Source: Alteromonadaceae bacterium
GTDB taxonomy: Bacteria > Pseudomonadota > Gammaproteobacteria > Pseudomonadales > Oleiphilaceae
NCBI GenBank assembly: GCA_013393545.1
Contig: JABXHG010000398.1
Location: 1-16,525 of the forward strand
Direction: 5' to 3'
DNA length: 16,525 nucleotides
A program made the translations under genes and the position numbers. A model generated the notes under the pieces. The model made no database searches and had not been told where the DNA came from. It saw nothing but the letters and a program-made list of their open reading frames with translations. Positions 1 through 6,793 of this stretch are shown here, in pieces. The first letter of the stretch is position 1; each line of letters begins with the position of its first letter.

Positions 1-98
1 GTGGTAGTTACGTGACATGACTTCTAAAGCTTGTACCGAGCAATCACCTTGATTTGCGCTCAGTACAAGCTTTAGAAGTCATGTCACGTAACTACCAC
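1..98. repeat. Perfect inverted repeat (36-bp arms) at the window edge
   Basis: Bases 1-36 are the exact reverse complement of bases 63-98, separated by a 26-base spacer. The right arm is ordinary coding sequence of the ABC-F gene and reads in frame into its conserved SHD region. The left arm sits where the ABC-F Walker B segment (normally LLLLDEP) should be, and that segment is absent. A perfect fold-back copy of coding sequence at the very edge of the window is best explained by an assembly or library artefact at a contig end. A real inverted duplication cannot be excluded from the sequence alone. Confidence 0.95.
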
Positions 99-203
99 GG
101 TGCGTTGGTCGTGGTGTCCCATGATGACACATTTCTAAAAAACATCGGACTTACAGATTGTTTGGTTGGGACTGAACATGGTTGGAATGTGCAGCCACTT
201 TAA
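36..203 (+). CDS. ABC-F family ATPase, C-terminal fragment
   Basis: Only the last 55 codons are present, ending at TAA 201-203. The frame reads PSNHLDL directly after the fold-back junction, then VVVSHDDTFLKNI. These are the end of Walker B with its D-loop (normally DEPSNHLDL) and the H-loop (VSHDxxFL) of the second ATPase domain of ABC-F proteins. That family acts on ribosomes, in antibiotic protection or translation, and has no membrane domain. The 5' part lies outside the window. The residues before PSNHLDL come from the inverted copy (1-36) and should not be trusted. The subgroup (Uup, YheS, antibiotic resistance type) cannot be told from this tail. The stop overlaps an ATG (TAATG) that opens only a 22-codon frame. 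Confidence 0.8.
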   Translation, partial: PSNHLDLRSVQALEVMSRNYHGALVVVSHDDTFLKNIGLTDCLVGTEHGWNVQPL

Positions 204-273
204 TGAGGACCAATATGTCATCCGAACTACCAAAAGCAGTCGCTCACACTACACTTCTGACACTTTACTGAAT

Positions 274-738
274 TTACGGCGCAATCAAATAAAAATGACC
301 AAATTCACCGTTGTTGTAACCTGACTGTGTTCTATTCCATCCAAGCTTTTCAGCTACTCGTTTGCTCGCTTTGTTGTCGTCGGCAATAAAGACCTGGATT
401 TTCGAGAAATCAGTTTGATTCGATAGCCGCTCAATAGCTATTCTGCAGGCTTCGGTTGCTATTCCGCGCCCCCAAAACTCCGACCGGAGGAAGTAACCGA
501 AATCCCACATATCATTGATTTTTTTAAGGCCACAGAAACCAACGAACTCATCTGTCTTCGCATCAGCAATAACAAAACGGGAAGGTTTGTGTAGCGCGTC
601 GTCAAACCAATCCATTGCCTCTATCTGTGAGAGGGGGCGACGAGGCCCAAGAAACCGCATCACTTCAGCATCTCGTAACATCTCTACAGCCAACGCTCGA
701 TCTCTTTCTTCGGGGTACCTGATCTTCACTGAACTCAT
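274..738 (-). CDS. GNAT family N-acetyltransferase (RimJ/RimL-like)
   Basis: A 154-aa protein, the usual length for a single-domain GNAT enzyme, which moves an acetyl group from acetyl-CoA to an amine. It begins with the IRYPEERD-type first strand. The acetyl-CoA binding loop appears as EFWGRGIATEA near residues 87-97, and the late motif NKASKRVAEKLGW near 122-134 is typical of the RimJ/RimL (Acetyltransf_3) group. The substrate cannot be inferred. The chosen ATG at 736-738 has an AGGG about 12 bases upstream, a weak but acceptable ribosome site. It lies downstream of another GNAT gene on the same strand, with 128 bases and a strong inverted repeat between them, so the two may be separate transcription units or cassettes. 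Confidence 0.85.
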   Translation of the reverse strand: MSSVKIRYPEERDRALAVEMLRDAEVMRFLGPRRPLSQIEAMDWFDDALHKPSRFVIADAKTDEFVGFCGLKKINDMWDFGYFLRSEFWGRGIATEACRIAIERLSNQTDFSKIQVFIADDNKASKRVAEKLGWNRTQSGYNNGEFGHFYLIAP

Positions 739-790
739 AGCTGCAGCATCCCTGACGTATTAAGGCTCTCGTTCGCAAACAGACTAATGG

Positions 791-851
791 TTGCAGCATG
801 CGCCTATGGAATGGAGCTGAAGGCACAACGGAAAGGGTGCGCATGCTGCAA
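791..851. repeat. 13-bp perfect inverted repeat between the two GNAT genes
   Basis: TTGCAGCATGCGC at 791-803 is the exact reverse complement of 839-851, with 35 bases between the arms. Outside the stem there is a 3x3 mismatch and then three more paired bases (TAA/TTA). On the plus strand the right arm is followed by a T-rich run (854-863), so it could act as a terminator in that direction. It also loosely resembles an attC-type stem, but the expected GTT crossover triplet is missing on the minus strand. The function is not determined. Confidence 0.6.
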
Positions 852-866
852 TAGTTATTTTTTGAA

Positions 867-1340
867 TCAACCCTCAAGATTCAACTTCATCTCGAGCAGA
901 GAACCACGAAAGCCAAACTTCTCATACGCTCGAACCGCAGAGTTATTCTCCGCGTACACGTCAAGGTAGAAGTCTACCACTCCTCGTTGTTGACCCCAGC
1001 TGACCAAATCTTGCAAGATAACCTTGTTTAGCCCGAGCCCTCTATACTCCTCTGCCACATACATGAATCCCAAATATCCATGCTTATCGTGGTCCAAGGC
1101 AGGCTTTGAGTGGCGCAATTGAACGTACCCTGTAGCGACGATATCGCCAGACACCTCTCCAACGACCAACCGACTATCACGATCCGAAATCAGCTTTTCG
1201 ATGTCGTAGTAATAGGCATCTTTATCTTTCAGAGATGCATTATACGGTCGCTCGGCATCATTCACTTTCTGTTCCAGTGCAACGAGAAAACGATAGTCGT
1301 CATCCCTTGCTTCCCGCACGTTCAACCCATCTAAATTCAT
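867..1340 (-). CDS. GNAT family N-acetyltransferase
   Basis: A 157-aa single-domain GNAT protein. The N-terminal LNVREARDDDYRFLVALE is the usual first strand and helix. GYLGFMYVAEEYRGLGLNKV near residues 88-107 contains the beta4 strand and the RGLGLNK pyrophosphate-binding loop for acetyl-CoA. DVYAENNSAVRAYEKFGF near 127-144 is the standard C-terminal N-x-x-A-x-x-x-Y-x-K-x-G-F motif. It belongs to the Acetyltransf_1 group, whereas the neighbouring GNAT is RimJ/RimL-like, so the two are not recent duplicates. The acceptor substrate is unknown. The start is ATG 1338-1340 with no strong Shine-Dalgarno. The gene begins about 28 bases after an attC-like element on its own strand, the spacing seen in integron cassettes. 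Confidence 0.88.
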   Translation of the reverse strand: MNLDGLNVREARDDDYRFLVALEQKVNDAERPYNASLKDKDAYYYDIEKLISDRDSRLVVGEVSGDIVATGYVQLRHSKPALDHDKHGYLGFMYVAEEYRGLGLNKVILQDLVSWGQQRGVVDFYLDVYAENNSAVRAYEKFGFRGSLLEMKLNLEG

Positions 1341-1368
1341 TATTGATCCAATCTCAGTGACTCAGAAA

Positions 1369-1428
1369 CATAACGCTGAGCGAAGCCCCACCCTGTCAGG
1401 AATGCGCCCGCCTTACGCAATTAGTTAG
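1369..1428 (-). repeat. Possible integron attC-like recombination site
   Basis: Read on the minus strand, the 60 bases have the attC layout. There is an R''-like CTAAC (1424-1428), five unpaired bases (1419-1423), an L''-like GCGTAAGGC (1410-1418), a central 23 bases, an L'-like GCTTCGC (1380-1386), five unpaired bases (1375-1379), and an R'-like GTTATG (1369-1374) with the required GTT. The L boxes pair over seven bases if one T and one G are extrahelical, as attC sites typically show. The R boxes pair imperfectly. No integrase gene is in the window and only this one site is convincing. Confidence 0.4.
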
Positions 1429-1487
1429 TTCATTCACGGCCAGCTAGTAGCTCAATACCATACCAAAGATGACACAGGTGCATACCA

Positions 1488-1871
1488 CTATTGGTCTTGC
1501 CCCGTCTCAGTAGATACTCCTAGCCTATGATTGGAGCATAAGAGGAGTTGCCATGAGCCGCCAACGTTATCTGGCAAGCCCACGATCCGTGTTGATATAG
1601 TCTTCCCAATATAGACCCTTTGGGGCGGGACCTTAGGCGGCAGCCAATACTCTTTGTCTTCAACAATTACTGGATCAACGCACACCGAGGTCCTTTCACA
1701 ATCGGCCGGCACGGGCTTATCACAAAGCCCCCTCATCAAGCATTCAATCAGCGCATGCCGGGATAAAAATTGATAGGCCTTGTACTGATTCATGAATCTG
1801 CCGCGGTAACATGCATCGGGAAAGTGATAAGCCAATGAAACGACGAAAAGCGGCTTATACACAGTTGGCAT
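1488..1871 (-). CDS. Hypothetical protein, unrecognised
   Basis: An open frame of 127 codons from ATG 1869-1871 to TAG 1488-1490. I recognise no family. The product is moderately cysteine-rich (for example RGLCDKPVPADCERTSVC near residues 47-64) and has no clear signal peptide or membrane helix. In its favour, the amino-acid composition looks protein-like and it precedes the attC-like element on the same strand, where a cassette gene would lie. Against it, there is no visible ribosome site, and its start is only 26 bases from the divergent start of the 859-aa gene, so that gene's promoter would have to lie inside this frame. It may be a real small gene, a decayed one, or an unused frame. Confidence 0.35.
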   Translation of the reverse strand: MPTVYKPLFVVSLAYHFPDACYRGRFMNQYKAYQFLSRHALIECLMRGLCDKPVPADCERTSVCVDPVIVEDKEYWLPPKVPPQRVYIGKTISTRIVGLPDNVGGSWQLLLCSNHRLGVSTETGQDQ

Positions 1872-1897
1872 CTAATTTGAATTCTTGAGGCGCATGG

Positions 1898-4477
1898 ATG
1901 AAATCGCAGTTCTTTGAACACGTTTTGAATCACACCGAAGTTGAGTTCAAGCACTTGGTCGAGGATGGGGATATCGAGTCAGCGCGCCTTATCATCGAGT
2001 ATTGGCGCTCTGAGAATAAATGGGATCAAATCTGTGATGTCATAGTGCATCACCGTGATCAGCTTCCTGACTCCTGTGAACTCTATCTCGCCGAATGCGA
2101 CGAGATTTGGAGTAAGCCTTTCGACAGCAAGCACATCCCTCTCGCCAACAAAAACGTTTGCGAGTCCCATATTGAGAGCCTTCAAGCGATGGCCCGGTAT
2201 TATTTCCGGAAAAAGGGCTGTTTCACATCCAATGTTCAAAAACACCGCCAGCAAATAAGGGAGTACAGGAAAAAAGTGCCCAGTAGAGAGCATCTCTGGG
2301 ATGTTCTCTATGCAGAAACGCTGAAGGTCAGAAACAAGCGCCACCTAGATCGGGTTCTTGAGCTATGCAGCCCTGCAATCAGGAACGGTGACAAGGACCT
2401 CGACTCCAGTGAGCTTGCCTACATTGCGCTGACAATTGTTTTCAATGCTGCCTTGAGAGCGCGAGAGCCGGAAATAATTCGAAAGGCTCTCGGCTCGCTG
2501 TTAACCAAGGGCCATCTCATACTTGATGACAACTCTCTGATATCCATGACAAGCCTTTTTGGCGCCTTGGAACCATCTTACGACTGCTCGCCATTCGGTG
2601 ACATCAAGGGAACGTCAACTACTGCCCATCTTTCACGACTGTACCTAGCTCTTTGTCGGCACGAAAACTATGCTAATGAGTTAAAAACCCTTGAGAACCA
2701 TCTTTGTACTCATGGGCCTCAAGATCCGATTAATCCTGCGTCCCTCTACCTTGATCTGACCCCTTTGAGCTACCCTCTCATCGCTCCGATTAGCGAAGAT
2801 CATCTCTGTGACTTGATCCGACTGAAACAGGGTGCCCTCTCCGGCCTTGATGATACAGAAAAGCGCCTTGCCGTATTGTGTCATGCTGTTGGGGGAGTTG
2901 CTTCAATCGGCCTGGGAGAGAAAGAGACAAATAAGGACATCCGAAGTCTGACTGAAGACTGCGAGACCTTTTGGGCATCCCGAGGATTAGCCCACCGAAT
3001 AATTCGAGATGGGCAACCACGCTTAGTACCCATTGCGTTACGCTACCTTCGAGATGCCTATGAACGCACTGGCTGGTCTGCGCAAAAAGGTGACCCTCTG
3101 TTTTTATTCGCTTTCGGAACAGAGGCCTTGGCATCGAAGATTGACGTGCTTGCCCAATGGATTTTGAGCCTCGAAACCAAGGATGCTTTCAACCAAGCTG
3201 TAGAAGATGTTCTGATACCTGTAATTGCAGGGCTGCCAAGCGTAGAAGACGAGGGCGCCTGCTACAGCAACGAGACAAAAGCCTTGCTGATGGAGTGCGC
3301 CTCAAGGTCTATTCTCCGCCTCACACCAACAGCAGTGGAAGCTTTTGGAATGGGGTTCAATTCCATGGGGGCCCACGAGGAGCTGCTTAGCGTAATGGAG
3401 GGCTGGCTTCAGTGCTCTGACATGTCAGGTGATGAACTCGAGAAAAGCATTTACTGTGAGCTTACCAGCACTGTCGAGCTTTACCTGCCTCAAAGACTAA
3501 GGATTGAGCATTTAATCAGAATGCGAGGGTATTTTTCGGCAAAAATGCATCTAGAACAGATAGATGCGATCGTGGATGAGCTTGAGAAGCAAATCTCCGA
3601 CTCTACGAAATCGACCAACCACTATATGATTTTTCAATCATCCAGATCTCCTGCAGAACGCCAGAGCCTGGATGACATTCCGCTCCGGGAGATTCTGCAC
3701 TTGGGAGCTGTATGCTCATTCCTTGAGTCTCCAACCGGCCAATCCATAATCCCCTTTCGAAATGCTGATGGGCACCTCACTATTAACCCTAATGGCTGGT
3801 CCCCGATGCTCAAAACCCTGTTACAGCACCAGCTACTCCAGATCCGAGCTGACGGCCCCGAGGGCTCCTTCGATCTGGATCAAGACGGTATGTTGAGCTG
3901 GTACCCAGCTGAGGTCGAGTTGGCGGTCAACGTGCGTGTAGACGGTCAAGCTGGGGAGAGCCAATCCGGAATAATGCTTAGCCTCCCTACCCTAATCCGC
4001 CGACGACTCCTTGCCACTCCTCTGGAGGAACTGCTCTCGCTCTGGAATTCGCTCATTCGGGCCGAAACGAAGGAATATTTTTTGCGGTGCCTGGAGTACT
4101 TCGATTTTCCTTCGGAGCCCGTTAAAGGTGACGATGAGGTATTTCTGGATACACCAAAGCACTTTTCGCTCGAGGAGCTACTTAATCTGATCTACAACAA
4201 CTGCAGGGCAGCAGCCGGTGATCAGAAAGCGGAACGCCGATCGTTGGTGCATGCAAGAAACCGGGCACGCAGGATGCTCAAGACCCGTCTGAGCAATGCA
4301 GTATCCGAGGATTGGCATATTGGGCCTGGGTTCCGCGGAGACCTTATGCCGACTCCGTACCTAGTGGAGTATTTCTCCGAAACTTTTTTGCCTCTCGGAC
4401 AAGCAGTTTATGAAAGGGAGAGACCAAATGCCTCCTCAATCGAAAAAGCCCTCTTGGCACTTCGGGTAGGTAGCTGA
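1898..4477 (+). CDS. Large uncharacterised protein beside Gabija, possible defence factor
   Basis: An 859-aa protein that I cannot assign to a family. The ATG at 1898 is preceded by TTGAGG seven bases upstream, which decides against the out-of-frame ATG at 1894. No signal peptide, membrane helix, Walker motif, nuclease motif or zinc site is evident. Residues 1 to about 575 read as a run of short amphipathic helices (for example DIESARLIIEYWRSENKWD near 25-43), suggesting a repeat-type helical scaffold. Residues about 595-680 hold LREILHLGAVCSFLESP, then NPNGWSPMLKTLLQHQLLQI and a GMLSWYPAEVELAV segment. The basic helical C-terminus (757-859) has many Arg and Lys residues and a W-x-I-x-x-x-F-R-x-D-x-x-P-T-P pattern near 806-820. 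The gene is monocistronic and convergent with gajB. A defence role is inferred from position only. Confidence 0.8.
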   Translation: MKSQFFEHVLNHTEVEFKHLVEDGDIESARLIIEYWRSENKWDQICDVIVHHRDQLPDSCELYLAECDEIWSKPFDSKHIPLANKNVCESHIESLQAMARYYFRKKGCFTSNVQKHRQQIREYRKKVPSREHLWDVLYAETLKVRNKRHLDRVLELCSPAIRNGDKDLDSSELAYIALTIVFNAALRAREPEIIRKALGSLLTKGHLILDDNSLISMTSLFGALEPSYDCSPFGDIKGTSTTAHLSRLYLALCRHENYANELKTLENHLCTHGPQDPINPASLYLDLTPLSYPLIAPISEDHLCDLIRLKQGALSGLDDTEKRLAVLCHAVGGVASIGLGEKETNKDIRSLTEDCETFWASRGLAHRIIRDGQPRLVPIALRYLRDAYERTGWSAQKGDPLFLFAFGTEALASKIDVLAQWILSLETKDAFNQAVEDVLIPVIAGLPSVEDEGACYSNETKALLMECASRSILRLTPTAVEAFGMGFNSMGAHEELLSVMEGWLQCSDMSGDELEKSIYCELTSTVELYLPQRLRIEHLIRMRGYFSAKMHLEQIDAIVDELEKQISDSTKSTNHYMIFQSSRSPAERQSLDDIPLREILHLGAVCSFLESPTGQSIIPFRNADGHLTINPNGWSPMLKTLLQHQLLQIRADGPEGSFDLDQDGMLSWYPAEVELAVNVRVDGQAGESQSGIMLSLPTLIRRRLLATPLEELLSLWNSLIRAETKEYFLRCLEYFDFPSEPVKGDDEVFLDTPKHFSLEELLNLIYNNCRAAAGDQKAERRSLVHARNRARRMLKTRLSNAVSEDWHIGPGFRGDLMPTPYLVEYFSETFLPLGQAVYERERPNASSIEKALLALRVGS

Positions 4478-4554
4478 TGCACTGATGCATTCTTGATATG
4501 GGTTCCAAGATTTCGCTGCATAGCGCATCTCCCTCTGTTTGTTTATAAAGGGGT

Positions 4555-4731
4555 TCAATAATTTCCTTCTCCTGCTCCAGATGATTGCAGCGGACTACCC
4601 CAGCACCGAACAGCGCTTTCGCCAACCCCCAAGGACGCACTAGCCTGCGGAATCATGTCACCTTGATCCAGCACCAAGCTGGCTGCTTCCTGCTTAAATT
4701 CAGGAGAAAAAGAACGTCGTTTTCTGGTCAT
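4555..4731 (-). pseudogene. Degenerate IS3-family transposase OrfA remnant
   Basis: From ATG 4729-4731 the frame begins MTRKRRSFSPEFKQEAASLV and continues LDQGDMIPQASASLGVGESAVRCW. This is the classic helix-turn-helix N-terminus of IS3-type OrfA proteins. After CW the frame departs (GSPLQSSGAGEGNY) and stops at 4555-4557, giving 58 aa instead of roughly 90-100. In another frame the sequence NHLEQEKEIIE follows, resembling the leucine-zipper end of OrfA, so a deletion with frameshift probably joined the two parts. No orfB is present. The remnant cannot encode an active transposase. Confidence 0.8.
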
Positions 4732-4785
4732 CAGACACCTCGTTTATGGTGGCGATCTTACCACCTACGTTGGTGTCCGGAATCA
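4555..4785 (-). mobile_element. Relic of an IS3-family insertion sequence
   Basis: The broken orfA and its upstream leader are all that is left. A likely left terminal end on the minus strand starts at 4785 with TGATTCCGGACACC, fitting the TG-starting ends of many IS3 members; this boundary is an inference. The other end and any target duplication cannot be located. Of the 388 bases between the convergent stops (4478-4865), this relic covers about 230. The flanks (4478-4554, 4786-4865) show no gene, only a tandem 8-base near-repeat at 4475-4490. Confidence 0.6.
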
Positions 4786-4865
4786 TTGGCCACTACAAAG
4801 CCAACGTTATCCTCATTAATAGATTGGACCCTGAAGAATGTAAACATGCGAGTGATACCACGCAC

Positions 4866-6782
4866 TCAACATGTTTCGATGTCCCACCCCTTTGCTACCA
4901 GGGCTGTAATCGTGCCCTCATCCACCCGAGACTCATTAGCTGCTAAACACAAGAAATCTGTTGGCCTAGACATCGCAACATATAAGTTCCGCATTTGCGT
5001 CCGTTGAGTGACCGTTAGCTTGCCGTAGCCTTTGCCTATGCCAGCAATAAAGGGAAGCGCCATTTGCAAATCGAAGCGCTTGCTGTTGCCTCCGTATGAC
5101 TCCAACACTAATGATGCGATGTGAGTTTCACCCTTCATACTGGCAACCGTTCCCAAACTACACTGCAGCTCTCGACCAGCATTGATTAACTTGCAAACTG
5201 TCGGCTGTTCACTATGTCTACACTCTTCCGCTTCTTGAGAGTGAGCGAAGATATCAAGCGCTGTGAACTCCTCAACAGTCATTGCGCTGGGTAGGAGATC
5301 GGACAGGCCCTGGTACATCTTGGAAGAGAGCGAAATCCAGTCGTCAGTAGACACCAAGGAGACAGGATTCAGTGTTAAATCACGGATAAGCCTCTGAAGC
5401 GCTCCAAGGTTGCCCTCTTGCTCCCTCACCGCACGAAATAGCGAGCGGCCATCGCGCACTCCCTCGCTCGAAGGCGCCTTTGCCGCTCGCAGCACCAAAA
5501 GAACAGCTTGCCGGACTTCGTATGCGCGTGCAGACAACGTTGGCCGGTCATGAAGATCACGCTGGACGGAGAGTAGAGCCTGCAGACTATCTTTTGGAGG
5601 TGTTCTGTTTGCTTGACCAAAGGCGGGCCAGTAGTCCCCCATATTTCGACCAGGTACCACTTTTCCTTCACCTCCGCGCCGGGCGCACATTACTCTGACA
5701 GGCCGTTTTTTCAGCTCAGCATCGTTGAAACGATCCAGCACCAGTTCACCGAAACGAAAAACCACACGGTCGATGTTGGTCGTTTTGTACAGGATCAGAG
5801 CAGGGTTGCAAGCACCACGCGCCTCTCCTACAACGGGTAGTTGGCTTCCGCGAATACTCTCCACAGCCTCTGCAATACGTTGACTAAAACGTTTGCTGGT
5901 ACTGATAGTTCCGTGACCTGTTCGGGGAAACGTCAATTTCTCAGACTCAGGATCTCCGGAAATGATTTTCTGGTCGATATCGCCGAATCGTTGCACTATA
6001 GAGCGGCTATCAAAGAGTCGGTTGAGAATATCCTCTTGCTCCCACGACGTGTCCTGCATCTCATCAATGAAGACCATTGGAAAGCGCCGGTGAATCACAT
6101 CCAGCAAATGCGGTTGCTCAGCAAGAGCGAGTTCAGCAAAAGCAAACATATCTCGATGTCGAAAAACGCCTTCATGCGCAAGCGCTTTCTTCAATCCAGC
6201 CATTTGTTTGAATGAAGCTGTATGGGGGCTTGGCAATTTCCCGCCTTCTGACAGAACCTCAAACCTGGAACTCTTGTAGAAGAGCTTCGATACGAGCTCT
6301 TCACCATTACGCTGATTTCGGATCCAGTAACGTAGCTTGGAATTCCGGGGGCTGTTAGCAAGTGACCAAGCCCGCTTCGCAAATACCTCATCATCAATGA
6401 CATCCAGATTAATCCCTAGACAACGTAATGTAGACATTGCCAGGAACTGATTGATAAAGCCGTGAATGGTCCCGATGAAATGCGGGTAAACCAGCAGTCG
6501 CGAGCCTTCTGCCGATGCTGCTAGCCGGAGTGTGAGCTCCTCACGTGCAATGTTCGTGTGACTCAGAATACAAATTCCCTTGTGGGAATGAGGCCATTTT
6601 TTTGCGAGCAGAAGAAGCTTTGCCGCAAGCAGAGATGTCTTACCGCTGCCTGGTACGGCATTGAAGTCCCTAGTGCCGTTTTCAAGCAATGCTTCTCGTC
6701 TTTCTTCGTCGTCGAAACGCAAATCGGGTACTAGCTGCTCAAGATCACCCAAATCCTTTGCGACTAAGCTCACAGCTGCCAT
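4866..6782 (-). CDS. gajB: Gabija protein GajB, UvrD-like DNA helicase
   Basis: A 638-aa superfamily 1 helicase, somewhat longer than the roughly 500-aa Bacillus GajB. In order: Walker A VPGSGKTS (43-50); motif Ia ILSHTNIAREEL (72-83); FIGTIHGF (102-109); Walker B VFIDEMQDTSW (237-247); motif III QRFGDIDQK (264-272); motif V TVASMKGETH (545-554); motif VI RNLYVAMSRPTDF (598-610). All residues expected for ATP hydrolysis are present. In Gabija, GajB works with GajA; known work indicates it senses DNA ends and stimulates nucleotide hydrolysis and cleavage. ATG 6780-6782 has AAGGAAG about nine bases upstream and follows the gajA stop by 11 bases, so the two genes are cotranscribed. Alone it could pass for a generic UvrD family protein; the partner makes the call. 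Confidence 0.87.
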   Translation of the reverse strand: MAAVSLVAKDLGDLEQLVPDLRFDDEERREALLENGTRDFNAVPGSGKTSLLAAKLLLLAKKWPHSHKGICILSHTNIAREELTLRLAASAEGSRLLVYPHFIGTIHGFINQFLAMSTLRCLGINLDVIDDEVFAKRAWSLANSPRNSKLRYWIRNQRNGEELVSKLFYKSSRFEVLSEGGKLPSPHTASFKQMAGLKKALAHEGVFRHRDMFAFAELALAEQPHLLDVIHRRFPMVFIDEMQDTSWEQEDILNRLFDSRSIVQRFGDIDQKIISGDPESEKLTFPRTGHGTISTSKRFSQRIAEAVESIRGSQLPVVGEARGACNPALILYKTTNIDRVVFRFGELVLDRFNDAELKKRPVRVMCARRGGEGKVVPGRNMGDYWPAFGQANRTPPKDSLQALLSVQRDLHDRPTLSARAYEVRQAVLLVLRAAKAPSSEGVRDGRSLFRAVREQEGNLGALQRLIRDLTLNPVSLVSTDDWISLSSKMYQGLSDLLPSAMTVEEFTALDIFAHSQEAEECRHSEQPTVCKLINAGRELQCSLGTVASMKGETHIASLVLESYGGNSKRFDLQMALPFIAGIGKGYGKLTVTQRTQMRNLYVAMSRPTDFLCLAANESRVDEGTITALVAKGWDIETC

Positions 6783-6793
6783 AAAGCCCTTCC

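Noticed and set aside
203..271. A 22-codon frame overlapping the ABC-F stop (TAATG)
   Set aside because: Too short and not recognisable; the overlap may hint at a coupled gene lost downstream, but nothing supports a product.
2055..3390. Several open frames on both strands inside the 859-aa gene
   Set aside because: They are short, lack ribosome sites, and are shadows of the longer frame.
4800..4811. 12-base direct repeat GCCAACGTTATC, also at 1560-1571
   Set aside because: Several 12-base repeats are expected by chance in a window of this size, and the flanking sequences do not match.
4585..5007. Plus-strand open frame of about 140 codons across the gajB 3' end
   Set aside because: It is antisense to the IS3 relic and gajB, and has no protein-family features.
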